From: Cryptomeria japonica
Lineage: Eukaryota > Streptophyta > Pinopsida > Cupressales > Cupressaceae
Direction of reading: 5' to 3'
DNA length: 64,000 bases
NCBI RefSeq assembly: GCF_030272615.1
Contig: NC_081413.1
Coordinates: forward strand, 165,844,580 to 165,908,579
The notes under the pieces are model-generated. The model saw only the letters and a program-made list of their open reading frames with translations, ran no database searches and had not been told where the DNA came from. Numbering within the stretch: the first letter of the stretch is position 1; each line of letters opens with the position of its first letter. The position numbers and the translations under genes are program-made. Below are positions 1 through 10,087 of the stretch, one piece after another.

Positions 1-1
1 A

Positions 2-699
2 GAGAAGCACAATGGATGCCTAAGTGGACATTTTGGTTTGAACAAGACTTTGGAACTTGTCCAAAGATTCTACTATTGGCCTAAGATGCAAAGAGATATC
101 AAGAAATATGTGGAAAAATGTGTGGTTTTCCAAAGATCTAAGGGAACATCTTCCAATGCTGGTCTTTATCAACCTTTTCCTATCCCCAACCGACCATGGG
201 AGTGTGTAAGTATGGATTTTGTTGTTGGTTTGCCTAAAACCAAATCAGGTTTTGATAGTATTTATGTTGTGGTAGATAGGTTTCTAGTAAGATGGTCCAT
301 TTTATTCCATGTAAGGTCACTCATGATGCTAGTCATATTTCTCACTTGTTTTTCAAGGAGGTTATTAGAATTCATGGTTGACCTATCAACATTGTATCAG
401 ATAGAGATGCCAAGTTTATTGGTCATTTTTGGAAGACTTTGTGGAAGAGATTGGGTACTAACTTGTCTTTTAGTTCAACCTATCATCCCCAAATGGATGG
501 CCAAATTGAGGTGGTCAATAAAACACTTGGAAACCTTCTTAGATGCCTGACAAAGGAGTATGGACAAGCTTGGGATCAGATCATCCATCAAGCTGAGTTT
601 GCCTACAATGACAATGTGAATAGGTCCACCGATAAAAGCTCTTTTGAGATTGTGTATGGCCTTCATCCTAGAGGTGTTTTGGAGCTCAGAGATGTATAG
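2..699 (+). pseudogene. E0 chromovirus integrase, broken (5' end off window)
   Basis: Integrase part of a Ty3/gypsy polyprotein, which would insert element cDNA into the genome. The frame opens at base 2 with the end of the zinc-binding domain (GHFG, then YYWPKM, then the C..CQR-like KCVVFQRSKG), followed by the core catalytic domain: the first Asp lies in SMDFVVGLPKTKSG and the Glu region in TYHPQMDGQIEVVNK. The first acidic residues are visible, but the frame breaks near 280-285 (two extra bases before SKMVHF), a TGA interrupts at about 378, and a TAG closes the frame at 697-699. The sequence closely matches the integrase of the E6 chromovirus at 51379-52347 on the other strand, so the two elements are related. 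It is a dead copy. Lineage within chromoviruses is not resolved. Confidence 0.85.
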
Positions 700-725
700 G
701 AAAATAGAGTGGAAATGCTTTAGAC

Positions 726-1286
726 ATGGCTCAATCCATGCAAGAGGTTCATGAGCAGGTTAGGACAACCCTATTAGACACTACTCAAAGAATCAAGGAA
801 AGAGTAGATGAGAAAAGGAAAGATATCCAATTTGTAGTTGGGGATATGGTGATGGTTCATTTGAACAAGGCAAGGCTTCAAAAAGGTGTCCCTAGTAAGC
901 TTCAGATGAGGAGGCTAGGTCCTTGCAAAGTTTTGGCCAAGTATGGCAATAATACATACAAGTTGGACCTACTCGGTGATATGGCTTTTTCTCCCATCTT
1001 CGATGTTGCAGATTTGGTGTAGTATAAGGGCACACTTCCATAAGAAGATAGTAGAGTCTTAGAGGTCTCTCAAGCACTTTCAAACTTGTCATTACTAGCT
1101 ACACCCATTCCCCAAGCTGAGAAGGTGTTAGACTTTAGAGTTTTGAAGAAAACAAGGCATACCGCCTATATGGAGCACTTGATAAAATGGAAGCACCTTA
1201 CAACATTAGAGCCTACTTGGGTACATGAGGCAAACTTTTCTAAGCATGGAGTTCTTGTTTCTTTGCTGCCTAAAGGAGTCACTTGA
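726..1286 (+). pseudogene. E0 integrase C-terminus and chromodomain
   Basis: Continuation of the E0 pol after another frame change near 720. The first part (726-1022) is the integrase C-terminal region, with the family signature of a basic stretch followed by VGDMVMVHLNKARLQ and the LGPCKVL motif. After a TAG at 1020-1022 comes a chromodomain-like tail (1086-1286) with YMEHLIKWKHLTTLEPTW, the aromatic/acidic pattern of chromoviral integrase tails. In that family the chromodomain steers integration to particular chromatin. The open frame ends 22 bases before the 3' LTR, the normal spacing. The paralogue in E6 reads KL-stop-MKR where this copy reads KLQMRR, showing a CAG in the ancestor. Confidence 0.82.
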
Positions 1287-1299
1287 CTTCTTTCTCATT

Positions 1300-1308
1300 G
1301 GGGGAGTA
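1300..1308 (+). promoter_or_regulatory. E0 polypurine tract
   Basis: The purine run gggggagta lies immediately before the TG of the 3' LTR at 1309. E6 has the same tract in the same place on its strand (50978-50993). Polypurine tracts prime plus-strand cDNA synthesis. Confidence 0.75.
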
Positions 1309-2580
1309 TGGTGCAGGAGCACCTAGTTTTGAGTGCAATTTCTTCATTTTGGTGTGTTGGTCCATAGTTTGGTTTTGGATTGTGAATAAGGGACTTATCA
1401 TAGGTCGTCATGTGTTTGTGATATGCATTGGTAGGTTGGATGTCAATGAGATCATGCATTTACTCAATTTTGGCTTGTAAGCCCTTGTAAGCCTAAAATG
1501 GCATAAATGTGCATTTTGTTGTAAAACATCTTGAAAATCCTTATTTGGCATTAAGACATGTCATGTTAGTGGGTTTTAGTCATTGTAGGTGGGTTATAAT
1601 GAGAAACAAAACATGAAATGCAAAAATGCACTTTTTGGCAAAAGTTGTCAAAGTTGCTTGACAACATTTTGCAATGTTGAGCAACTTTTTGCAACTTTGA
1701 GCAAAGGGTTGGTTAAGAAACTGATGGTGAGTTAGTTAGGATAAAAATGGCATATAAATTCCTTGAGTATGAATGTAATGAGGTTGGTGAACACCTGGAG
1801 TACATCATAATACATTTTGAAGACCATTTTCCAAGTTTTTATCTTGTGTTTTCTCAAATTTGGAGCAATTGTCCGTACTTAATGGATCGATTGCATTGTT
1901 GTTCTTTAATAATTTCTTTGTATATGTTCTTTTAGTGCTCAGAAAGCAATTAAGTTAGTCTTTGTTTTAGGTTTGAAGTGAGATTTTGATTTTGTAGGCT
2001 CTCGGCCTGAGCAAGGGTTTGAGAGGCCCAATCATGGTTCCAACTTGAAGTCCCTTGAGTTCTTCTACTTGAGCCATGGAACCTTTGTATAGTGTACATA
2101 GTCTTTGTTTTTCTTTGGAGGTCATGGAAAGGCCATTGAGTATCATTTCCTAGGCGATCTCAGTCATAGCCCGGTTAGGAAGTGATTGAAATTATGCAAG
2201 TGCTTGCAGAGATGAGAAGGTTTGGAGTTTCCAAGTGTTTGGAATGAACAAGTGGGGTGTGGCAAAGCCTATGTGAGAGATTAGATGTGTAGCAGATCAG
2301 GGAAGACATTAAACCCTTGAAGAAGACCAAAAGACCCTAAAACCCTTCAAAATAAGTCATTTTTGGGTTCCATACCTATACGATCACATTGTGTTTTCTC
2401 ACTTCATGAATCTTGAAGTTCTTCCAAAAGGGTACTCAGATCATAAATGAGTTTGTCTGGGTCTTTGGGAAACTTTTGAATAAATCCACAAAAATCGGTT
2501 AGGTAGGTCTAATTGGGGCTCTAGGGCTACTAGGCCTAGAAAATAGGGAAAGGAAAGAGTGATGGAGAAATGAATGAAAC
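1309..2580 (+). mobile_element. E0 chromovirus 3' LTR, left part
   Basis: The LTR starts TGGTGCAGGAGCACC, the same 15 bases that start the E6 LTR in its own sense, and then diverges. Weak similarity to the E6 LTR continues, for example the repeated GCTTGACAACTTTTG-like words near 1640-1700. The LTR is interrupted by the insertion of E1 at 2576-2580. Any remainder would resume at 12461, but I could not place its far end. No gene lies in this stretch; short open frames at 1283-1480 and 1747-1935 have no recognisable content. Confidence 0.7.
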
Positions 2581-3210
2581 TGTAAAGCGGAAAATCGAAC
2601 CCTAGGTGTTCCCCCACTCCAAGGAGAGAGAAAGGAGGTCACTAGGATTGACGGTTTTCACTTAGGAGAGACTTTACATTCAAAAGAGGGGTTGAAACCC
2701 ACGAGATCCAATCCCACACAATGCAAGACTGGATTCTAAATGAGTTTCAAGGGTTAAGACATCAAGGATACCCTCTTTTGTAAAGAATGTAGATAGAAAG
2801 ATCAAACTAGGAATGTATGTAAAAGTAAGAAAGATTCGCTTGTAGACAGAGATAGGGACACGGGATGAAGCTACGGACCTAAAATTAGCAATAAAATGTC
2901 GAGACGCTGCTGTCCTGCAAATTTGAGCGAAAGTTGATGGGACGATGGCACCCGGAGTGCACATGGTCCTCCGAAAAATCCGCAAAACGAAGGGGGATCT
3001 GTTTGTCTCTGCACAAGGATTCCAGATCTTCAATTACAACCACGTATCTACAACCTACACATAGAAAAGATAGGACAATTTGGGGTTAGGGATTAGGGGT
3101 TTGCCTTTAGGTCAAACCCTGGTTTTGGAATTAACCAAGAAATGAGAATGCTATAAATGTAAATGTTTGTAATGTAAACAAGTACTGATACCTTGTTGTA
3201 AGAATGTTTG

Positions 3211-5027
3211 TGATGCTCTGCAAAAAGGATTAGAAAATCTGTTTGATGGCAACACACACAAGAGCACAAGAAATAAACGTTAGTGTTAGCAACAAAAGAT
3301 TATCCTAAACAGGCATATCAAGAGAGATATTAAGCATGAAATAGAAAGCATACAGACATAGAATAGATAAACTATACTCCTCCAAATGCTAATCAAGATG
3401 CTCATAGTTGCTCCTCCCTTGTTCCTCTCCTCTCCAAGTCCCAAATGAGTGTAGCTCTCAGCTTTTAGCACTATCCATGGATGCCATATGGAGATTCAAG
3501 ATGGTTGAATATGATAAGCAAATGCTATGCAAGTGTAGACAATGATGCTATGAGAAAGCTCTATGCTAATGCCAGTATAACAACAATACTCGAATGCTTC
3601 CTTTTTTGCTTGAGGAGAAGGGTTCTATTTATAGAAGAAATGGGGAAATGAAGGGTTAAGATTGAGTAATCTTAACAAGGGTTAGGATTGAAAGTTGGGG
3701 ATCCATGTGCACAATTGGCACCAATAAAATGGTGACAAGTGTCAACATAGGATTGGGTTGAAAGAAGAGGTTGGAGGCATTAAAGGCCTGAGAAGACCTC
3801 ATGGTTATCTAGAGGCTAAGGGTCAAGTCCAAATTAAGATTACCCACTGGATTAAGAGTTAATCCAAGGATAAACCTTTGTGCAAATGTTTAAGAGATAA
3901 TCATGGTCAAAGCATTAATGGCCTGATGAGACCTTTGGGTTGGGTAGAGGTTGAGTCAAAACAAATGTTTTAACCATGTGGGAGGGTTTGAGGTAACCAT
4001 TAATGGTTATTGGAGACTTTGGGGATTAAGTGGTTGAAGGTTGAAAGCCTTCAATGGTTATCAAAGACTTTGAGCCATTTAGTGGTTGAAGGTTGAAAGC
4101 CTTTAATGGTTATCAAAAACTTTGAGGGTTTGAGAAGTGACTTCCCTTTTGCTTAGGAATGTGACAAAGTTTAGAGAAGGGGTTAGGTTATTTAGAAATG
4201 ATTAGAAAATTCTAGAAGGGGTTTAGGCATGCAAGTGGATTTTGTAGGAAAATGCAAGTGGGAGAAATTTTGGTATTTTCAATTAAAATAAAATCATTTA
4301 TTTCAATTAAATGGTGTAATTTGCATTTGGATAAATATTCAAATAAATATTAATTTATTTAAATGAGAAAAATGAAGATAAAGCATTAAAATGCTTGAAG
4401 ACTTTGAGGGAAACCATTAAAGGCTTGAAGTCTTTAAGGAAAACCATTAAAGTCTTAAGAAGACTATAGAAGGAAGCCATCAAGTTTGAAGACTTTAAAG
4501 CCATCAAGTTTGAATACTTTAAGGGAAACCATTAAAGGTTTCAAGTGGGTGAGGATAAATAGGATTTTAAATAAATAATTTATTTAAAATAGTTGTGCAA
4601 CTTGCTTTTGTAGGAAAATACAAGTGGGTGGAGGATAAGGGTGATTTAAATAAATTATTTATTTAAAATAATTGTGCAACTTGCTTTTGTAGGAAAATAC
4701 AAGTGGGTAGAGGATAAAGGTGATTTAAATAAATGTTAATTTATTTAAATGTGAGAGGTGGGATTTTGGGGGATTTAAATAAATATTAATTTATTTAAAT
4801 GTGAGAAGATTTAATTAAACAAATATGATTTATTTATTTAATTAATGGTCTGAATTTGGTTAAGTGAATTAAATCAAATAAATTAAATAATTTATTTAAT
4901 TAATAGGAGAAGAGGGTTAAGATGAATTAATTAAATATTAATTTAATTAATTCATTAATTGATGGTTAAATAATCAAATAAATACTAAGTATTCATTTAA
5001 TTAAGTGGACAGATTTATGTGACTACA
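3211..5027 (-). mobile_element. Solo LTR of the E3/E4-type family inside E1 LTR
   Basis: Starts tgatgctctg and ends gtgactaca, the reverse complement of an LTR that begins TGTAGTCAC and ends ..GCATCA, matching the E3 LTR termini (44859-46283). It is flanked by the 5-bp duplication gtttg (3206-3210 and 5028-5032). The sister E1 LTR at about 11895-11905 has the uninterrupted sequence agaatgtttgtattctt, the empty site. No internal region or second LTR is present, so it is a recombination remnant. A TATA-like word lies on the minus strand at about 3629-3638. At 1,817 bp it is longer than the E3 LTR (about 1,425 bp) and diverged from it. Confidence 0.88.
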
Positions 5028-5278
5028 GTTTGTATTCTTACATGCAAAGGTGTAATGAATGTTGTATGTTGTATGTTGTATGTTGTATGTTGTAGGTGAT
5101 CTCCTCTTCAATGGTTGAATCCTTGTCTTGAATGCAACACCTAGCCTTGAATGGAGACTTAGAATACTCAATTGCTTGAAGGAATGTTTGAATGCTTGAA
5201 TGTTTGAATGTTTGAATATCGCTTCCGCCTCTTGCACACATATGTTTTCTACCCTTTTTTTTTGGGAGGGGAAATGTA

Positions 5279-5288
5279 GTTTATATAC
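5279..5288 (-). promoter_or_regulatory. E1 3' LTR TATA-like box
   Basis: On the minus strand the sequence reads GTATATAAAC. The same word is conserved at 12130-12139 in the 5' LTR, where it could position transcription of the element. Inferred from sequence only. Confidence 0.4.
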
Positions 5289-5410
5289 TTGTCAATTAGG
5301 GTTGAGAGACTATTTTTTCTGACCTTAGGCCGACATAGGAACATTATTTTTTGAATTGCAAACTTAAAGACCCGATGCCCAACAAGAGATCGGGCCCAAA
5401 ATAGGGCTAG

Positions 5411-5716
5411 GGACCAGGGCGCTGGGCGCCATGGTCCTGAGGGACCAGGGCGCTCGGTGCCATGGTCCTGAAGGACCAAGGCACTGGGCGCCATGGTCCT
5501 GAAGGACCAAGGCACTGGGCGCCATGGTCCTGAAGGACCAAGGCACTGGGCGCCATGGTCCTGAAGGACCAAGGCACTGGGCGCCATGGTCCTGAAGGAC
5601 CAAGGCACTGGGCGCCATGGTCCTGAAGGACCAAGGCACTGGGCGCCATGGTCCTGAAGGACCAAGGCACTGGGCGCCATGGTCCTGAAGGACCAAGGCA
5701 CTGGGCGCCATGGTCC
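5411..5716 (-). repeat. 31-bp minisatellite in E1 3' LTR
   Basis: Ten head-to-tail copies of a 31-bp unit containing ggcgccatggtcc and an inverted repeat (GGACCA...TGGTCC); the last copy is partial. The corresponding site in the 5' LTR (12262-12288) has one copy. Because 31 is not a multiple of 3, the array creates repetitive open frames in all three frames, which are artefacts. Confidence 0.92.
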
Positions 5717-5888
5717 CACCTCCCGGGACAGCAGGGTGCAAGGAAGGATCAGGCCAAGGTGCAGAAATATGCAGTTTTTGATGTCGTAAACAGGTTTCGG
5801 GGTCTCCATTCAGGTTCAACGTTGTGCCGCCATTGTGAAGACCCAAATGCAGTCGAAATTGCAAGTGTCACAATTTTAGGACGCTACA

Positions 5889-5905
5889 TTTAGCCCCCAC
5901 TTTAG
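5889..5905 (-). promoter_or_regulatory. E1 polypurine tract
   Basis: In element sense ctaaagtgggggctaaa abuts the TGTAGC start of the 3' LTR. The identical 17-base tract and LTR start occur in E2 at 40751-40767. Confidence 0.85.
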
Positions 5906-6682
5906 CGGGAGTATAAGCGTATGCCCATACTTCCGGTAAAGTACAAGGAAACAACATTGAAAGACTTTCACCACGTCAAGGAGGCAAGATACACCAAGCC
6001 CCCAGTGGACTAAGGATCAACTTCGATTGACAAAGTAAAAGGGAAGATCACGAGGGAGAACCATGACTGTCAGTAGTAAGGTTCCCTCACTATGAGTCAT
6101 GTAAGAAAAATACCAAAAAATTTCAAGGCAAAGCTAAATTCACCAAGAAATTTTCAAGTATCTTGAAGAGATATGAACGGGGTGTATGCCCCCCTACATG
6201 AAAGCGATTGCACACGCCTCATCGGGGGTGATTGCTTTAAGGTAGTGATACACATAAGAAATGAGAAGGGAAAGGAGCACGTTATCACAAGGATTTAGCC
6301 CCCAAGTGTGAGATAAGCCCAAGGATAATAGACACAAAACACAAAGCACAAGGTGACTTCGCTTTCCTTGGGGTCAGTATGCTGTATGATAATTCATTTA
6401 TATCATATGTATGTATGCATAATTGTTCTTCATTCCCCAATCAAGGAAAGTCACCTAGAAGAAGGGAACACATGTGTCTTTTGAGTCAACATGAGAGAGA
6501 CCAAAAGAGATCTCAATGCTTTGCTTCATCCTCAAGTAGACAACACTAAGGACAACAAATAGAAGAATGAGAATAACACATAGAAGAAGTAACAAAAGAG
6601 ATCAAGAGAGGAGGAGAGAGTCTGCTATGCTAATGAACTAGTCTAGCACGTCATCCACCCCCTGATCTTGCTGATCAACATT
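5906..6682 (-). other. E1 3' region, no gene seen
   Basis: About 0.8 kb between the end of the gag frame and the purine tract. It holds two further purine-tract-like words in element sense near 5995 and 6292-6305 but no coding potential that I recognise. Confidence 0.6.
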
Positions 6683-9658
6683 TCAGGAAGGCAAGAAACA
6701 CGCCAAAGGAGGAACATCCAACACAGCAGATGGAGCTATCCCAAGATCCAAACAAGGGCTATGTTCATGTTCCATGCCACATTGTTCTTGTCTAGGAGCT
6801 AGGATAAGTGCTTTAGAAAATTCGTTAGATAAATTATTATCAACATCAACATATTCATATTCACTATCAGAATGAAAAGAAGTAACATTTTCATCCTGAA
6901 TAACATTTTCATCTATATCATCATCAAGATTTATAAAAATAGGATCTTTAACTCGCACAAGATCAAGACCATCATGCATCTTATGTTTAGGAGATTTTGG
7001 CTCAATTTTCGGCTGAGGAGAAAATGGAATAATACTAGCTGAAGGTGTTTTTGGGGATTGCAAAGTTTGAGAAGCAGTTGCCTGAGCTCTAAGACGACGC
7101 TTTCGTCGGCGCTCACGTGCAGAATGATTTCGTCTAGTCTTAGTAGGAATTTGAGAAGATTGAGGAGGAGAAATGTTCTCATCCTTATCACTTGGGTGTT
7201 TAGGTTGTGGTCTCTTAGGTTGAATAATAGGAGAAGAGGAAGGTCTCTTCTCTCTATAAGAGGAAGGTGGAGGAACTGCTCCATATAAAGGAGGAATATC
7301 TAGTTTAGGAAGGAGACCAAGTCCATCATGATGATGAGGTATAGGTCTACTTTTAGAAAGTTTATTAGATATAGACATAGTCACATTCATAGGGATGGGT
7401 TGGGAATCTTCTTGAGGAAAGACATTAGTTTTATCTTTCAAAGGAAGAACTTCCTTCTCAAGAATGATAGGAATATCAAGTTTGGGTGTTCTAGGTTCAC
7501 TTAGAGATAGGATCATATCTTTTTTCCACTTTTGATAAGATTTGAACAGATGATCACTTCGCGGTGGAAGAGATTGAAATTGTTTAGGCCAAAAAAAATC
7601 AATAGGAACGCTAGAAGTTCTTTCAGCTAGTTTAAAGAGACTATGATTGACAGTAACAACTTCACCATTATGAGGAAATTTCAAACACTTGTGAATAGGA
7701 GAAGCAATAGATTTCATGGAAGATAGCCAAGGATAGCCTAGCTTCACACGAAATTGTTCGGACGATGGAATAATAACAAAGCTCACATCAAGGGATTTGT
7801 TATGGACCTCAATAGGTAATGTAATAGAACCAACTGCAGGAGAAGAAAATGCATCAAACAATTTCACAACCACATTTGTTTCGTCATAGATCACTTGATT
7901 CAATTGCAAAGTAAAAAGAAATTCTTCAGTAATGATATTAACTATACAAGAAGGATCAATAAGCATGCCACGACAAGGTGTATTCTTGACTTTTGCAACT
8001 ATATATAAAGGACCATCAGGTGCCCTGATAGTTTCACTGGAATTAAATGTGATGGAAGGTTCTTTAGGGATTTTCTGCTGCTCTACAAAGTTAATCACAT
8101 TTGGAGTCATAGACACAAGACTATCAGGTGAGAAAGAAGAATCATTAGTCTCAATCACATTAGAGGTATGAGAAGGTAATGGATGAGTAAAAATCTTAAG
8201 ATTTTGGTTAGGAGGAGCTACAGATGTGTTTCCTTTATCATTCACACCTGAAACAGAGATAGTATTATTATCAATCAAATCTTGAATTTTACCCTTTAAA
8301 GCAAAACATTTTTTAGTATCATGGCCAGGTTGACGATGAAATTGAAAAAAATATTTGTTATCAAAATAGGGTGAATTAATCTTTGTAGGATCTATTTTCT
8401 TTATAGGAGGGAGGGTAAGCACATTTTGTTCCAATAACTTATTCATAATACTATGCAATGATTCATTCAAAGGAGTAAACTTTCTTTCTTTCTTGAAAAA
8501 CTTAGAAATAGGAGGCACACCTGATGCTGCATTCACATTGTTGTTGATGATGTTTTCATTGAACTTAATGGACTCTCTATTTGGTTCAAACTTCCCAAAT
8601 GGTTGTTGACTACTATCACCCTTATCACTCAGAGCCATAGGATTTGCTTGTTCCATTTGACTCACAGTCAGTTGATAATTGTGAAGAGTTGCGCACAATT
8701 GTTGGAAAGAAGTAAACTCAGAAAACAAAATTTTTTCTCTAATATCTTTTTGTAAATTAGAAATAAAGATTCTTTGAATATCATTGTCAGGTACTGGAAA
8801 AGAAATTTGAGCACACAAATGCTTATATCTACCAATGAAATCAGCCACTTTTTCTTTAACACCTTGTTTACAATGCATTAAATCAATCAAAGTAACTTTA
8901 GGACTTATATTGTTTTGAAATTGTTGAATAAAAGCATTTGCAAGTTGTTGGAAAGAAGTAACAGAATAGGAAGGCAATGAGAAATACCATTGTAGAGCCT
9001 TATCTCTTAATGTTCTAATAAACAGTTTTGCAAGCAACCTTTGGTCATGAGCAAAATCGGTACATATTGTTTGAAAGGTCTTAACATGTGTTAGAGGATC
9101 ACCCTTACCATTATAAAGCTCTAATTGCAGGATTTCAACATGCTTAGGGGGGATAGCTCGAACAATGTCAAGAGAAAGTGGGCTCGCAACATCAAATGTG
9201 GGCACACTAGACTTAGATTGATTCATAGAGGCAATTTGTTGCTGTAAAGAAGAGACAGTTTGTGCAAGATTGTTAATGGTCGCTTCAGTCGAAGAGTTCA
9301 TATTAGACATGTTAGATTGTGATGGAGGTATTATGTTATTGAAAGAAGGTATTAATTGAGAGTAAGGTGGTGGGACACTCTGATAGTTAGTCATAGGAGA
9401 TGATTGGAAAGAAGGAACACTACAAGGAGGAATGGAAGGATTAAATGAATTGCCCCCTTGTGTCATGTTTATTTGTGGAGATATAATAGAAACACTCATT
9501 GAAGGAATGAGTGAAGAAGTTGGATTGAATGAAGGAAGAGGGTTGATTGAAGAGGAAGGATTGCCCCCATGATTGGTGATCATAGGTGGAATGTTTTGTA
9601 TTGAAGTAGTCATTATGTTTGATGTAAAAGTAGGTATACTAGCAATAGGAGTTGTCAA
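6683..9658 (-). CDS. gag: E1 gag-protease-like polyprotein, 991 aa
   Basis: Long open frame of a non-autonomous Tat-like element. The first 125 residues are rich in Ser, Pro, Asn and Ile, followed by a short coiled-coil-like stretch (NNLAQTVSSLQQQIASM). From about residue 165 to 345 lies a retrotransposon gag capsid domain (YNGKGDPLTHVKTFQ, then DKALQWYFSLP, then FIGRYKHLCAQISF). Near residue 440 is a Tat-type zinc knuckle, FFQFHRQPGHDTKKC, in which the usual first Cys is Phe. A pepsin-like protease fold follows at about 555-675 and aligns with the E2 and E3 proteases, but the active site reads LIDPSC where they have D-N-G. A basic patch (RERRRKRRLRAQ) lies near residue 845. The C-terminus is acidic, and the frame stops with no polymerase. 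Capsid function may persist; protease activity is doubtful. Confidence 0.85.
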   Translation of the reverse strand: MTTPIASIPTFTSNIMTTSIQNIPPMITNHGGNPSSSINPLPSFNPTSSLIPSMSVSIISPQINMTQGGNSFNPSIPPCSVPSFQSSPMTNYQSVPPPYSQLIPSFNNIIPPSQSNMSNMNSSTEATINNLAQTVSSLQQQIASMNQSKSSVPTFDVASPLSLDIVRAIPPKHVEILQLELYNGKGDPLTHVKTFQTICTDFAHDQRLLAKLFIRTLRDKALQWYFSLPSYSVTSFQQLANAFIQQFQNNISPKVTLIDLMHCKQGVKEKVADFIGRYKHLCAQISFPVPDNDIQRIFISNLQKDIREKILFSEFTSFQQLCATLHNYQLTVSQMEQANPMALSDKGDSSQQPFGKFEPNRESIKFNENIINNNVNAASGVPPISKFFKKERKFTPLNESLHSIMNKLLEQNVLTLPPIKKIDPTKINSPYFDNKYFFQFHRQPGHDTKKCFALKGKIQDLIDNNTISVSGVNDKGNTSVAPPNQNLKIFTHPLPSHTSNVIETNDSSFSPDSLVSMTPNVINFVEQQKIPKEPSITFNSSETIRAPDGPLYIVAKVKNTPCRGMLIDPSCIVNIITEEFLFTLQLNQVIYDETNVVVKLFDAFSSPAVGSITLPIEVHNKSLDVSFVIIPSSEQFRVKLGYPWLSSMKSIASPIHKCLKFPHNGEVVTVNHSLFKLAERTSSVPIDFFWPKQFQSLPPRSDHLFKSYQKWKKDMILSLSEPRTPKLDIPIILEKEVLPLKDKTNVFPQEDSQPIPMNVTMSISNKLSKSRPIPHHHDGLGLLPKLDIPPLYGAVPPPSSYREKRPSSSPIIQPKRPQPKHPSDKDENISPPQSSQIPTKTRRNHSARERRRKRRLRAQATASQTLQSPKTPSASIIPFSPQPKIEPKSPKHKMHDGLDLVRVKDPIFINLDDDIDENVIQDENVTSFHSDSEYEYVDVDNNLSNEFSKALILAPRQEQCGMEHEHSPCLDLGIAPSAVLDVPPLACFLPS

Positions 9659-9688
9659 AGGAATAGAATGATTGACTTGAGTAGGAGG

Positions 9689-10087
9689 TTATGTATAACC
9701 TAAAGTTTCGGCACAACTCTTCATAGGCATCACATTCGAATCCACAATGTGTGCAGTACCACGCAAAATATCAATTCCATTCTTATCACTTTGAACCATA
9801 CGTTTTAGACCCTCAATTAATGAAAGAGCTTGACTATCGGGGTATTCTTGAGACATCCATTGCTGAAAATCATCAAATTGGTTATCCAATTTTGAAAGTT
9901 GTTCTACAGAAACCTCATGGAGAGCTTCTTCATCATTAAGAGGATTAGAGGAATTACCCATGTCCTCGTTAAAAAGGCCATTCAAATTAGGTTCCATCTC
10001 CTCAGTAATTAAACCTTGGAAAGACTTAATTCTAAGGCTTCGTCTAACGGGAATAGTGTAAGTAGGGCTTATTGTTGTAAAACTCAT
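9689..10087 (-). CDS. E1 N-terminal gag extension, 132 aa
   Basis: Begins with the ATG at 10087 and is in the same frame as the 991-aa frame downstream, separated from it by one TAA at 9689-9691 and ten further codons. The likeliest reading is that both were one polyprotein of about 1,134 residues and that a CAA became TAA. The segment has a basic start (RRSLRIKSF) and then an acidic, helical stretch, and resembles no domain that I recognise. It could instead be a separate small protein. Confidence 0.6.
   Translation of the reverse strand: MSFTTISPTYTIPVRRSLRIKSFQGLITEEMEPNLNGLFNEDMGNSSNPLNDEEALHEVSVEQLSKLDNQFDDFQQWMSQEYPDSQALSLIEGLKRMVQSDKNGIDILRGTAHIVDSNVMPMKSCAETLGYT

Larger units (their letters stand above)
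2581..5888 (-). repeat. E1 3' LTR (interrupted)
   Basis: Copy of the LTR at 11268-12460, starting tgtaaagcgg and ending gacgctaca. It differs by three size changes: insertion of a solo LTR at 3211-5027, expansion of a 31-bp tandem repeat at 5411-5716 (ten copies against one), and five rather than three copies of the TTGTATG word near 5060-5095. Elsewhere the two LTRs are nearly identical, differing mainly by single transitions, so the element is fairly young. Confidence 0.88.

Noticed and set aside
5411-5716. CRISPR-like regular repeats
   Set aside because: The units are contiguous without unique spacers and lie in a plant LTR; it is a minisatellite.
5249-5864. Overlapping repetitive open frames on both strands (PWSFRTMAPSALVLQDHG repeats)
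   Set aside because: They come from the 31-bp tandem repeat, which is open in all frames, and are absent from the partner LTR with a single unit.
7058-7288. Arg/Ser-rich plus-strand frame
   Set aside because: Antisense shadow of the basic region of E1 gag.
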